DNA of 64,000 nucleotides from Hellea sp964472905 (GTDB taxonomy: Bacteria > Pseudomonadota > Alphaproteobacteria > Caulobacterales > Maricaulaceae): the NCBI GenBank assembly GCA_964472905.1, contig CAYYMI010000002.1, positions 1-64,000 of the forward strand, given 5' to 3'. The translations under genes were made by a program, and so were the position numbers. Of this stretch, positions 17,185-26,488 are shown one piece after another (the stretch's first letter is position 1; every line of letters starts with the position of its first letter). The notes beneath the pieces were generated by a model. That model saw only the letters and a program-made list of their open reading frames with translations. It searched no databases and was not told where the DNA came from.

Positions 17185-17778
17185 GTGGTTAAGCAGTCGC
17201 CTAAACCTAAAAGAGCATGGCAGCGCATGCTCTCGGGCCGCCGGCTTGATCTGCTTGATCCCTCGCCGCTCGATGTCGAAATTGAGGATATTGCGCGCGG
17301 CCTCGCCCGCGTTGCGCGCTGGAACGGGCAGACCTCTGGCGATCACGCCTTTAGCGTGGCCGAACATAGCGTTGTCGTCACTGACCTCTTCATACAGCTT
17401 AATCCTAAATCCACGCGAGAGCAGCGCCTGACCGCCTTGCTCCATGACGCGGCGGAATATGTCATTGGTGATATGATTAGCCCGTTTAAACACGCCCTCG
17501 GTATTGATTACAAAGCCTTCGAGGCTCAGTTAGAAGAAGCGATACATTTACGCTTTGGCCTGCCGCCCAAAATGCCCGCCGCGCTTAAAAAGAAAATCAA
17601 ACAATGTGATCTCTATTGTGCGTGGTTCGAAGCCACCCAAATCGCAGGCTTTGATCCCGTCGAAGCGGATAAGTTTTTCATCGCCCCGCCACGAGATATA
17701 AAACTAACGATTGATCCGCTACCTGTTGTTGAGGCAGAAACGACATTTTTAAAACGATTTAAAGCGCTCAACGGATGA
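17185..17778 (+). CDS. HD-domain phosphohydrolase (YfbR-like)
   Basis: This 197-aa HD-superfamily metal-dependent phosphohydrolase has the motif chain H in TSGDHAFSVAEHSVVV, HD in ALLHDAAEYVIGD near residue 90-102, and a distal Asp. The arrangement resembles YfbR-type 5'-nucleotidases, so a nucleotide monophosphate is a likely but unproven substrate. The GTG at 17185 lies only 7 bp after the repeat element. A start at the internal Met in QRMLSGRRLDLL (17227) is possible. The next gene overlaps by 4 bp. Confidence 0.8.
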   Translation: MVKQSPKPKRAWQRMLSGRRLDLLDPSPLDVEIEDIARGLARVARWNGQTSGDHAFSVAEHSVVVTDLFIQLNPKSTREQRLTALLHDAAEYVIGDMISPFKHALGIDYKAFEAQLEEAIHLRFGLPPKMPAALKKKIKQCDLYCAWFEATQIAGFDPVEADKFFIAPPRDIKLTIDPLPVVEAETTFLKRFKALNG

Positions 17779-18110
17779 TCCGCATCTACCAAATCATCTT
17801 GCTACTTATGGTCTATAGCATTTGGTTTGGGGTTTTAGCGATGATGCCTTTTACCCAAGGTGCCGCGACACGGTCACCAAGTACGACCGCTGTAATTTAT
17901 ACCTTTTTGTTTCCTTGGTTTTTACTTTGTCAGTGTACGATGCATTGGGTTATCAAACGCGATGAAAAAACAATCCAAAATCATCAAAAAACCACACTCT
18001 ATAAAAATTTAGAAAAACCTGCCAAGTTAGCCTTACGAGCATCTTGGGTCGCCTTCGGACTTATCACGGTTTATATATTGATATTTAAGGTTTTGCCTGC
18101 TGTTTTTTGA
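17775..18110 (+). CDS. Small membrane protein, unknown
   Basis: This 111-aa protein has three predicted membrane helices: IYQIILLLMVYSIWFGVLAM (about 4-23), AVIYTFLFPWFLLCQCTMHW (about 39-58) and ASWVAFGLITVYILIFKVL (about 89-107). I know no family for it. Its start ATGA overlaps the stop of the HD hydrolase gene, so the two are probably co-transcribed. A function cannot be assigned. Confidence 0.65.
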   Translation: MIRIYQIILLLMVYSIWFGVLAMMPFTQGAATRSPSTTAVIYTFLFPWFLLCQCTMHWVIKRDEKTIQNHQKTTLYKNLEKPAKLALRASWVAFGLITVYILIFKVLPAVF

Positions 18111-18180
18111 GCTAAAATCAGTAGCGCTATAGACAAGCCCTCCCTATATAGAGCGCATATCACCTTAAAGGAGAACAGGC

Positions 18181-19341
18181 ATGGGTAAGGAACTCATCAA
18201 TTGGGAAAATGGCCGTTGGATTGGTCAAACCCTTGAAGTTGAGAACGGGGTTTGCGCTGTCCCGTCCGCGCCCGCTGGCGGTCTTGAGTATAATGATGAG
18301 GTGAAAGCGGCAACAGATCACCTTTATGACGAGGTCAGCGATTTCATTCCCAAATTCGAATGGCCCGCTTACGCGCCCCTCGTTCACGCCATTAATACGC
18401 TCAAGAAAAAGAAGAACGCGGTTATCCTCGCCCATAATTATATGACGCCAGATATCTTTGGCTTGATCGGGGATTATAAGGGTGACAGCCTTGGCCTTGC
18501 CATTGAGGCGACCAAAACCGACGCGGATATGATTATCCAAGGCGGGGTGCATTTCATGGCGGAAACCTCGAAAATTCTTTGCCCCGAAAAACAGGTCTTT
18601 ATTCCGTCTATGCGCGCGGGCTGTTCCCTCGCTTCTTCCATTACGGGCGAAGATATCAAACTGATTAAACAGCGCTATCCTGGTATTCCTGTTGTGACCT
18701 ATGTCAACACCTCTGCTGACGTTAAAGCCGAGAGCGATATTTGCTGCACATCCTCAAATGCTGTCGCCATTGTCGAGCATATCACCAGCGAGTGGAGCGT
18801 GAATAAAGTTATCATGCTCCCTGATGAGTTCCTGGCTAAAAACGTCGCCAAGCAAACAAATGTCGAGGTCATCGCTTGGCATGGCCGCTGCGAAGTCCAT
18901 GCGCGTTTCTCCGCTCAAGATGTGCGCGATATGCGCGAAGCTCATCCCGGCGTTGTTGTGCTCGCCCATCCTGAATGCCCGCCCGAAGTCGTCGCCGAGA
19001 GCGACTTCACTGGTTCCACCAAAGCGATGAGCGATTATGTCTCTGACAATAATCCGAAAAATGTCATCCTCCTGACCGAATGTTCCATGTCCGACAATGT
19101 CGCCATGGCCAATCCGAAAACAGATTTCGTCCGCCCCTGTAATCTCTGCCCGCATATGAAACGCATCACGCTGGAAAATATCTATGAATGCCTGCGCGAT
19201 GAAACTAATGAAGTGTTAGTGGACGAGCCCACCCGCAAACGTGCCCACAAAGCCGTCATGGATATGATCAACGTGAAGTTTGACGCCGTTAAGGGCCACT
19301 TTAATCCGGACCTGCCCGAAGTGGACGTGAAGGTTATTTAG
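18181..19341 (+). CDS. nadA: Quinolinate synthase A
   Basis: NadA condenses iminoaspartate with dihydroxyacetone phosphate to quinolinate, using a [4Fe-4S] cluster. The three cluster cysteines lie in SMRAGCSLASS, LAHPECPPEV and PCNLCPHMKR. The substrate motif AHNYMTPDIFGLIGDYKGDS is near residues 80-99. At 386 aa it is slightly longer than the 300-350 aa norm because of an N-terminal extension (GKELINWENGRWIGQ), seen in some alphaproteobacterial forms. AAAGGAGA just upstream is a strong ribosome site. The start of nadB overlaps the stop codon. Confidence 0.96.
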   Translation: MGKELINWENGRWIGQTLEVENGVCAVPSAPAGGLEYNDEVKAATDHLYDEVSDFIPKFEWPAYAPLVHAINTLKKKKNAVILAHNYMTPDIFGLIGDYKGDSLGLAIEATKTDADMIIQGGVHFMAETSKILCPEKQVFIPSMRAGCSLASSITGEDIKLIKQRYPGIPVVTYVNTSADVKAESDICCTSSNAVAIVEHITSEWSVNKVIMLPDEFLAKNVAKQTNVEVIAWHGRCEVHARFSAQDVRDMREAHPGVVVLAHPECPPEVVAESDFTGSTKAMSDYVSDNNPKNVILLTECSMSDNVAMANPKTDFVRPCNLCPHMKRITLENIYECLRDETNEVLVDEPTRKRAHKAVMDMINVKFDAVKGHFNPDLPEVDVKVI

Positions 19342-20867
19342 TGGCTGTAGGCTCACTCGAAACAAAACGCCTGCCCGCAGGCTCCGTCCTCGTCGTCGGG
19401 GCTGGCTTGGCGGGGCTTTATCTCGCGCTTAAGCTCGCGCCGCGTAAAGTCTATGTCTTAACCTCGCGGCGCTCTTCTGTCGGCTCTGCTTCGGCATGGG
19501 CGCAGGGCGGGATAGCCGCGGCACTCTCCCCTGATGATAGCGCGGAGTCCCATGCCAAAGATACCATTGCGGCGGGGGATGGATTAGTTGATCCAGAGAT
19601 TGCCAAAATACTCGCCACAGAAGGGCCGGCCCGCGTACGAGATCTGGACGCGCTGGGCGTGCCATTTGACCGCAACGCCCAAGGCGAGCTTTACCTCTCT
19701 TTAGAGGCTGCCCATTCCATGCCGCGTGTCGCCCGCGTCAAAGGCGATACGGCCGGGGCCGAGATTATCAAAGTCATGGTTGCCCGCGCCCAAGCCGCCG
19801 AACATGTGACAGGTCTGATTGGGTGGCGCGCGGAGAGCCTTTTGACGGATAGCGGCGGCGCTGTCGCGGGGGCGCTCGCGCGAAATGATGATGGCGCGCT
19901 GCTCGGGATTGAAGCCGATATTACTGTCATGGCGACGGGCGGTGTTGGCGGATTATTCGCCGTAACCACAAACCCGCGCACCGCGCGCGGTGACGCCCTT
20001 GGCATGGCCGCAGTTGTTGGCGCGAAAATGCGCGATATGGAATTTGTGCAGTTTCACCCCACTGCCATTGATATTGGCCGTGATCCTGCTCCGCTCGCCA
20101 CAGAGGCCTTGCGCGGGGAAGGCGCTGTTCTGACGAATAAAAAGGGCGTTCGCTTTATGCCGCGCTATCATAAGCAAGGTGAGCTCGCCCCGCGTGATGA
20201 TGTGGCCCGCGCGATCTTTGCCGAAATCGAGGCAGGACGACAACCATATCTGGATTGCCGCAAAGCCATTGGCGCGCATTTTAAGGACGAATTTCCAACT
20301 GTTTTTGACAGCTGTATGGAGGCCGGTATAGACCCCAGTAAACAGCTCATCCCCATCGCCCCTGCTGTGCATTATCATATGGGCGGCATTGCGACCGATA
20401 GCTATGGCCAGAGCAATCTCGATGGCCTGCTTGCGGTCGGGGAGTGCTCTGCCATCGGGGTACACGGCGCGAACCGCCTCGCCAGTAATTCCTTGCTAGA
20501 GGCCACCGTCTTTGGCGGACGCGCCGCCGATTATATCAATGGCTGCGATTGGTCAGAGCGGCATGCAGGCACTATTCGTAGCCAACCATGGCTCTCTATG
20601 GGTCAAGAGGTCAGCCAGTCTTTGCGCAATGCTATGACAAAAAATTGCGGCGTGCGGCGCAGCGCTAAAAAGCTGAACCAGCTCATTGAACATATTGACG
20701 GCCTGATTGAACAAGTCGGGCGCGCCAACCCGCTTATCGCCTCTAAAATGATTGCCACATCAGCGCTAGCCCGCGAAGAATCCCGCGGCGGGCATTTTCG
20801 CGATGACTTCACCAAGACAAAGCGAAAAGCGATCTCGAGCTATATCACTTATGACATGCTGGATTAA
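19341..20867 (+). CDS. nadB: L-aspartate oxidase
   Basis: NadB oxidises L-aspartate to iminoaspartate with FAD and works directly with NadA. The FAD Rossmann motif VVGAGLAGLYLALKLAP is near residues 18-34. SAWAQGGIAAALSPDDSAES and MGGIATDSYGQSNLDGLLAV are conserved flavin and substrate segments, and HGANRLASNSLLEA is the family signature. Its 508 aa are normal. The gene starts with GTG and overlaps the nadA stop by one base. The start of the following lipoprotein gene lies inside its last 17 bases. Confidence 0.95.
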   Translation: MAVGSLETKRLPAGSVLVVGAGLAGLYLALKLAPRKVYVLTSRRSSVGSASAWAQGGIAAALSPDDSAESHAKDTIAAGDGLVDPEIAKILATEGPARVRDLDALGVPFDRNAQGELYLSLEAAHSMPRVARVKGDTAGAEIIKVMVARAQAAEHVTGLIGWRAESLLTDSGGAVAGALARNDDGALLGIEADITVMATGGVGGLFAVTTNPRTARGDALGMAAVVGAKMRDMEFVQFHPTAIDIGRDPAPLATEALRGEGAVLTNKKGVRFMPRYHKQGELAPRDDVARAIFAEIEAGRQPYLDCRKAIGAHFKDEFPTVFDSCMEAGIDPSKQLIPIAPAVHYHMGGIATDSYGQSNLDGLLAVGECSAIGVHGANRLASNSLLEATVFGGRAADYINGCDWSERHAGTIRSQPWLSMGQEVSQSLRNAMTKNCGVRRSAKKLNQLIEHIDGLIEQVGRANPLIASKMIATSALAREESRGGHFRDDFTKTKRKAISSYITYDMLD

Positions 20868-21624
20868 GCATTTTCGGGTCTATTTTCTGATCGTCGCTTT
20901 AGGCTGCCTGAATGCATGTGATGATATAAGTCATGTAGATGAGGGACCAAAAACTATCCCTCTTCCAACGTATGATGAACTTGTTTCGAAGCCTTTAAAC
21001 TGCCCGGCTATACTAACTGCACGCACATATAAAAAATGGAAAACAGATCAATTGTGGCTTCGCTTTCAAATTGAACACAATAAAAATTATGAGCCAAATT
21101 TAGGCGATGCTTGTCGTGGGGATATCAAAAATTTATGGCGCGATTTAAACCGTTTTGATCCGATAATTGAAGAATACACACCTAAACTTGCTCATATTTC
21201 TGGAATGTTTGAACCAAATTTAAATCGCTTCCCAGTAACTACAAAAAAACTAAAAAACTTTGTTAACAACAGAGCCACTGAAATCTCATTTACCGAAAAT
21301 CTAAAGACTTATAATCGCTCAACATTGGAGGGAGGCTTAGAAATTCAACGTGCCTCGAGGCAATTTCTTATGAAAGCTTTACAAGAATATTTAGATCAAG
21401 AACATAAACCAATTATTGAAGCTTATTTGAACAAGCATGGCTTAAAAATGGGGCGCTATAGCGGAGAAAAATTACAATTCTGCTATAAGAGCTTCAATAG
21501 ATGCAGCAAGTATGTAGAGTTCAACCAATCTGCTAACCTTAACGACGAACTCGATTTCGAATTTTTTGGTGCGGGGTCCGGCGGGTGGAAATTTGAACAC
21601 GACAAACAAGGAAAGACAGATTAA
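20851..21624 (+). CDS. Unknown lipoprotein inside the nad operon
   Basis: This 257-aa protein starts at the ATG at 20851, overlapping the end of nadB by 17 bp. FRVYFLIVALGCLNACDD gives a lipoprotein signal with lipobox LNAC (Cys near residue 23). The mature part is charged and mostly helical, with four further Cys that could pair. I recognise no domain. Codon use is visibly more AT-rich than nadB and nadC. It is placed so that nadB, lipoprotein and nadC are read together, yet no known NAD step needs a lipoprotein. It may be a late insertion. Confidence 0.75.
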   Translation: MTCWIKHFRVYFLIVALGCLNACDDISHVDEGPKTIPLPTYDELVSKPLNCPAILTARTYKKWKTDQLWLRFQIEHNKNYEPNLGDACRGDIKNLWRDLNRFDPIIEEYTPKLAHISGMFEPNLNRFPVTTKKLKNFVNNRATEISFTENLKTYNRSTLEGGLEIQRASRQFLMKALQEYLDQEHKPIIEAYLNKHGLKMGRYSGEKLQFCYKSFNRCSKYVEFNQSANLNDELDFEFFGAGSGGWKFEHDKQGKTD

Positions 21625-21633
21625 AGAAACCCT

Positions 21634-22512
21634 ATGACCCAACTCCCGCCTCTTCCCCCAACTGTTATCGAGCCTATAGTGCGCCGCGCCTTGGATGAAG
21701 ATTTTGGCAATAGTGGGGATTTAACAGCTAGCCTGCTAGTTCCTGCTACGGCCAAGGGGAAATTGATGATGCGCGCCCGTGAAGAGGGCGTGATTGCTGG
21801 GATGCAAGCCGCCGAAATGACTTATGCCATGGTCGACCCTGCCGTCAGATTTATCGTGCAAAAAGATGACGGCGCCAAAGTCAAGGCAGGCGACATCATT
21901 GCAACCGTTAATGGCCCCTCTCGCGCCCTATTATCGGCAGAACGTGTGGCGCTCAATTTCCTCGGACGTATGTCGGGTATTGCCAGCTTGACCGCGCAAT
22001 ATGTTAAAGCGGTGAAAGGCTGCAAGGGTCATGAATATCCTGTCCGTATCGCGGCGACGCGGAAAACCACGCCGGGTCTACGCGCCATTGAGAAACAAGC
22101 CGTTCTGGCGGGCGGCGGCTTTACCCACCGCGAGAGCCTAGCCGCAGCGATCATGATTAAGGACAACCATATCGCGCTGGCGGGCGGGGTCGATAAAGCC
22201 CTGAGCGTCATTGCCAAAAATGCCGATCATATGGCGCGGGTCAGTGTCGAAGTCGACACGCTCGTTCAGTTGAAAAAGGTTTTAAAATATTCACCCGATG
22301 TTGTGCTGCTTGATAATATGAACGCCGCAACCTTAACCAAGGCTGTGGCCATTGTTGACGGATTTGGAGGCCACAGACCTGTCCTAGAAGCCTCAGGCGG
22401 TGTGAATTTGGAGACTGTTAAAGGTCTTGCCGAAACAGGGATTGATGTGATTTCAATTGGCGGTCTGACCCATAGCGCGCCTAATTTCGACATCGGCATG
22501 GACGCGGCTTAA
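21634..22512 (+). CDS. nadC: Nicotinate-nucleotide pyrophosphorylase (carboxylating)
   Basis: NadC (quinolinate phosphoribosyltransferase) turns quinolinate and PRPP into nicotinate mononucleotide, the third step after NadB and NadA. Typical motifs are LDEDFGNSGDLTASLL near residue 17, ATRKTTPGLRAIEKQAV near 140, IMIKDNHIALAGG near 172, and EASGGVNLETVKGLAETGID near 250. Its 292 aa are normal. It follows the unknown lipoprotein by 9 bp and ends 9 bp before the convergent gloB. Confidence 0.96.
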   Translation: MTQLPPLPPTVIEPIVRRALDEDFGNSGDLTASLLVPATAKGKLMMRAREEGVIAGMQAAEMTYAMVDPAVRFIVQKDDGAKVKAGDIIATVNGPSRALLSAERVALNFLGRMSGIASLTAQYVKAVKGCKGHEYPVRIAATRKTTPGLRAIEKQAVLAGGGFTHRESLAAAIMIKDNHIALAGGVDKALSVIAKNADHMARVSVEVDTLVQLKKVLKYSPDVVLLDNMNAATLTKAVAIVDGFGGHRPVLEASGGVNLETVKGLAETGIDVISIGGLTHSAPNFDIGMDAA

Positions 22513-22521
22513 GTCCTGCGC

Positions 22522-23262
22522 TTAAAAACTGTCTTTTGCCGCTCTGATTTCACCAAGGCGCGCGGCTGTCGGTGCGCGCATAAAGGGGTTTGTTTTCTTT
22601 TCCATCGCCACTGTGGTTGGGACTGTCGGTACACCTTTTTCGCGTAAGACTTTCGCCTCTTTCACATAATCTAATAAATCTTGATTATCCGGCTCGACGG
22701 TTATGGCAAAACGGGCATTAGAGAGCGTATATTCATGGGCACAATAGAGCTTCGTCTCATCAGGTAATTTCGCGATAGCCGCCATTGAGCCATGCATATC
22801 AGCCGGGCTACCTTCAAAGAGACGCCCGCACCCCAAAACAAAAATCGTATCCCCGACAAAGGCTGCCCCCGCGCCGTTATGAGCATCTGGCACATGATAA
22901 ATGATGTGGTCTTGCGTATGGCCTGGGGTGAAAATTACATCGACTTTATGCGCGCCAAACATGAAATGGTCGCCGCCCGACACGCCTTTGTCTAGCCCGG
23001 GAATACGGCCTTTAATCTGATCAGGCCCTGTAATCGTCAGGCCATGATTTTGCTTCAAGGTCAGATTACCGCCCGTATGATCAGGGTGATGATGGGTGTT
23101 CCAGATTTGAGTGAGCGTCCAGCCGCGCTCTAAGCAAGCTGCCTCGATTTTAGAAACTTCAGGCGTATCAATGGCCGCTGTTTCGCCGCTGATAGGGTCG
23201 TGTATTAACAGGCCATAATTGTCTGACAGACACGGGAAAAGGGCTATTTCAAGACCGCGCAT
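22522..23262 (-). CDS. gloB: Hydroxyacylglutathione hydrolase (glyoxalase II)
   Basis: GloB hydrolyses S-lactoylglutathione to lactate and glutathione. The metallo-beta-lactamase fold signature THHHPDHTGGN is at about residues 56-66, with FTPGHTQDHIIYH, FVGDTIFVLGCGRLFEG and CAHEYTLSNARFA as further metal or substrate motifs. Its 246 aa are typical, including the C-terminal TNPFMRAPTAA glutathione-binding helix. It is separated by only 5 bp from the upstream coiled-coil gene. Confidence 0.95.
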   Translation of the reverse strand: MRGLEIALFPCLSDNYGLLIHDPISGETAAIDTPEVSKIEAACLERGWTLTQIWNTHHHPDHTGGNLTLKQNHGLTITGPDQIKGRIPGLDKGVSGGDHFMFGAHKVDVIFTPGHTQDHIIYHVPDAHNGAGAAFVGDTIFVLGCGRLFEGSPADMHGSMAAIAKLPDETKLYCAHEYTLSNARFAITVEPDNQDLLDYVKEAKVLREKGVPTVPTTVAMEKKTNPFMRAPTAARLGEIRAAKDSF

Positions 23263-23267
23263 TTAGT

Positions 23268-26200
23268 CTAGCCTGCCTTGAAGACGATACGCTGCGTGCG
23301 AGCTAATGATGGGACCGCATCACCATTGATTGTTTTCGGCGTAAATTTTTGGCCTTTGACGGCAGTGATAGCCGCTTTTTCAAAGGCATCATTAAAACGG
23401 CCGGAATGATCGTTTGAGACTATCCGCGTATTCACAACCTTACCCGCGGCATCAATATCATAAGCCACAACTATCTTCGCATCGACATAGTAGTTTCTGC
23501 TGGCCGCTATTTTAGGATAGCTGGCTCTCGCGGCTTTCGTTCTCTTGGCGTCGACAACAACATCTTTTACGAGTTCAGTTACTGGCGGGACGGCTGCATC
23601 AGAGGGAGTCACCGCGTTATTGGGTATGACATCCAGCACGGCTGAGGATGTTGGAGCCGTGATGAGCGGCGCTATCGCCTCTTGAATAATTGGGGCATCG
23701 CTATAGGTTTGTGCCGCTCCCAAGCTCTCCGTGACCACAGGCTGTGTCGGAACTGCTTGTTGAGTATCAAAAATAATAGCATTTACTATGGGCGCTGCCT
23801 GATCAATAGACACATTATTTACGGGTTTTAAGGGCGCAAATTTAAGAGCGGATTTTTGTTGCGCTTCAGCATTCAGAATAGCCGTCAAAAACTTGCCGGT
23901 TATCCGCCCATTTTTGGGCAATCCATAAAGCTCTTTAAATGTTTCAATAGCCGCTATGGTTTCAGGCGTCTGTTGCCCATTCAGGCTCCCGGTATAAAAC
24001 CCTAAAGAGCTCAGCTGTTTTTGAATCCGCGTTGTTAATTCAGGATAGTTTTTGGGTGTTTTGGGTTTAAGGGAGGTCTTTTTTACAGAGGGTTTTACGG
24101 CCGCAGGCTTTGCGGCAATGTCTATAGCAGCTATTTTCATAGCTGGTTTAGTTGGGGCATTTTCCACCGATAATCCTGTCAAAGTCAAATTAGGCACGGA
24201 AATATCGACTTCGGCCAGTTTAGGGATTTCTGATTGAGACGCAGCTTCTGTCTTAAGCTCAGAAAGCGTTTCAGATATAACGGCCGTAGGCGCTTTCGTC
24301 TCTGCCGTCACACGCGCCACTTTTGTTGAGGCTGGAGACTTTATTAAAGCTGGAGACGAGGTCTTGACGGTCAGGGTTTGGGGCGTTTTCGACTGACTAG
24401 CCCAATAACCCCCACCGAGTAGAGCTGCGCCGCCTAGAAGAGCTCCAATAGTCAAAAGGCTTTTACGATGACGGCTTAAAAAGCTTTGAGTTTCAACGGC
24501 TGGCGCGGCAATGATATCCTCATGATCAAGCTCTAAATCTAGGTCTATTTCTAACGCAGCTTCATCATCTAAGACATCGGTCAATATTTCGCTTGGTACG
24601 TTCTCTGTTGGTGTGTCCGTGAGTGATACGTCCTCGACAACGCTGATATCATCATCAAGGCTGGCATCCTCAATATCGATAGTTAATTCCGCGTCTTTAC
24701 GTTTTAAAAAGCTTCGTTTAGCGCGCCTGAATAGTCCAGATGAAGTGTCATCATCTGCCATCTCAGATACATCTATCTCATTGTTATTTTTGTTGTTTTT
24801 TTGAAAAAAACGCGTTTCTGGGTCTGCCTCCGGAATTGAATGAGGATCACCGCCCGCTTCAAGATGCATAATAGCACCTTGATGGGTTGATTGACGCTCT
24901 TGGCAATCTTCGACAGCTTGTTGCGTCGCTTCAATTTCAATACGGCTTGTCTGAAGCGTTTCTGTCAGAGTGGTTATGTGGGTCTCTAATCTCTCTATAT
25001 CTAAAGTTTTTTGCGATAAATCTGCTTGAGACGTCTCAAATTTTGACTTTAATTTTTGGGTCTTCACCGTTGTTTGATTGACGATCTCGGTTTGACTATC
25101 CACATCAACAGATAGAGATTTCAAGGTCTCTAGAATTTTATCTTTTTCCAGACGCGCAGTGTCTAAAAGATTACGCTTTTCTTCAGCCCGCGCAGCGGCC
25201 ATCTCGGCTTCTCTCTGCGCCGTCAAATAATCTGATTCAATCACAGACAAACGATCGCTAAGCCCGTCGCGTTCCGCCGATAAAGACTCCGATTTCATCT
25301 GCAAACCGCTGAGCTCGGATGTCAGCGCCTCAAGTTTTGACACTGTTCTCTCAAAGGAGGTCCGAGAGACATCAACGCGCTTAGCCATATCGTCCAAATC
25401 CTCGGTCAGCGAGGTTATCATCCCTGATTGCTCTGATTTTTGAAGCTCAAGCGCCTCAGCGTCAGATTTCAGAGCTTTCAAACGCGTTTCAAGACGGTTT
25501 TCTTCATCTTGGGCGATATCCAAAGCTGTCACATAGCGCTCTAACGCCGCCTTTCGCTCAGCCTCTAACCGAGCCTTTTCTTCGCGCTTTCTCGCCTCTT
25601 CGATACGGCGAGCCTCTTCGGCAAGACGCGCTTCCTCTGCCCGGCGTTCCTCTTCAACCCGGCGAAGCTCATCCTGTTTGAGCCGCTCGGCCTCTTCAAA
25701 AGCTTTGGCGGCCCGTTCCATTTCCGCTATACGCTCGGCTTCCATCTTAAGCGCTACTTCGGCTTCGCGGGCGGCCTCTAGGGCCTTGCGCTGGGCCTCT
25801 TCTTTGGCAGCTGTTGCCGCTTCCATTTTCGCTTTGTAGTTTTGGGCTGCTCTGTCAGCGTCTTCAACGCGCCGCTCAGCTTCAGACTTGGTCGTGTCAG
25901 CTTCGATAGATTTAGAAGGCTTAAATCGTGCCAAAAACCCGCCCGCCAAAGATTTTGGCGCTGGCGTCAGATCCGCGACTGGACGTGTTTGAAAATGACT
26001 CGCTTCCCAAGTAATTTCTTGCGTTAGGTCAAGCTCAGAGCATTTTAAGACAAGTTTATCGCCAGATTTCAGAGTTTTCGAGAATTCGGCGGGGATATCA
26101 ATTTCAGTTTTACCGCCCTGAGACCGGCAATCCAGTAAGGTTATTTTCTGTTTTTCTGTCCATCCGACCGGAGACAACCACTCGGTTTCATTGCGGCAAA

Positions 26201-26306
26201 GACTGATCAAGAGCTGACTGTTTTCACACATCTGGTCAATGACCAGAACACTTGCGCCCAGATTTTCGCTTGTTATTTCATTAATTGTTTTACCTTGAAT
26301 GCCCAC
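23268..26306 (-). CDS. Giant coiled-coil membrane protein with peptidoglycan-binding and TonB C-terminal domains
   Basis: This 1012-aa protein starts with GTG; a strong GAGGGAGAG ribosome site lies just upstream. Order of parts: an N-terminal globular domain (1-125) with several Cys; a long coiled coil (about 145-480) rich in EAERxAE repeats; an acidic stretch (about 520-600); a membrane helix LLTIGALLGGAALLGGGYW (about 614-632); a linker; a peptidoglycan-binding domain (about 755-813, QLSSLGFYTGSLNGQQTPET); and a TonB C-terminal domain (about 935-1008, VVAYDIDAAGKVVNTRIVS). The cytoplasm-to-periplasm layout resembles polar scaffold proteins plus a TonB-like tail. No ExbB/ExbD pair is adjacent. 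The role is unknown; an envelope scaffold is inferred. Confidence 0.8.
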   Translation of the reverse strand: MGIQGKTINEITSENLGASVLVIDQMCENSQLLISLCRNETEWLSPVGWTEKQKITLLDCRSQGGKTEIDIPAEFSKTLKSGDKLVLKCSELDLTQEITWEASHFQTRPVADLTPAPKSLAGGFLARFKPSKSIEADTTKSEAERRVEDADRAAQNYKAKMEAATAAKEEAQRKALEAAREAEVALKMEAERIAEMERAAKAFEEAERLKQDELRRVEEERRAEEARLAEEARRIEEARKREEKARLEAERKAALERYVTALDIAQDEENRLETRLKALKSDAEALELQKSEQSGMITSLTEDLDDMAKRVDVSRTSFERTVSKLEALTSELSGLQMKSESLSAERDGLSDRLSVIESDYLTAQREAEMAAARAEEKRNLLDTARLEKDKILETLKSLSVDVDSQTEIVNQTTVKTQKLKSKFETSQADLSQKTLDIERLETHITTLTETLQTSRIEIEATQQAVEDCQERQSTHQGAIMHLEAGGDPHSIPEADPETRFFQKNNKNNNEIDVSEMADDDTSSGLFRRAKRSFLKRKDAELTIDIEDASLDDDISVVEDVSLTDTPTENVPSEILTDVLDDEAALEIDLDLELDHEDIIAAPAVETQSFLSRHRKSLLTIGALLGGAALLGGGYWASQSKTPQTLTVKTSSPALIKSPASTKVARVTAETKAPTAVISETLSELKTEAASQSEIPKLAEVDISVPNLTLTGLSVENAPTKPAMKIAAIDIAAKPAAVKPSVKKTSLKPKTPKNYPELTTRIQKQLSSLGFYTGSLNGQQTPETIAAIETFKELYGLPKNGRITGKFLTAILNAEAQQKSALKFAPLKPVNNVSIDQAAPIVNAIIFDTQQAVPTQPVVTESLGAAQTYSDAPIIQEAIAPLITAPTSSAVLDVIPNNAVTPSDAAVPPVTELVKDVVVDAKRTKAARASYPKIAASRNYYVDAKIVVAYDIDAAGKVVNTRIVSNDHSGRFNDAFEKAAITAVKGQKFTPKTINGDAVPSLARTQRIVFKAG

Positions 26307-26488
26307 GCCGCTCTCCCTCTAAGAATGGAGATACTCAACACGGACTCTTTATATAGGCGCAAGGTCAAGACAGGTAATCTGTGGATAAGGTCGCGTCTCA
26401 TCCACAAGAATTCTATCAAAGCGCAAACAATACGCTTACCAAGGGTAACTTCAGCTTTGAATCACCTTAATTTAGGGGTACTGCTTGC

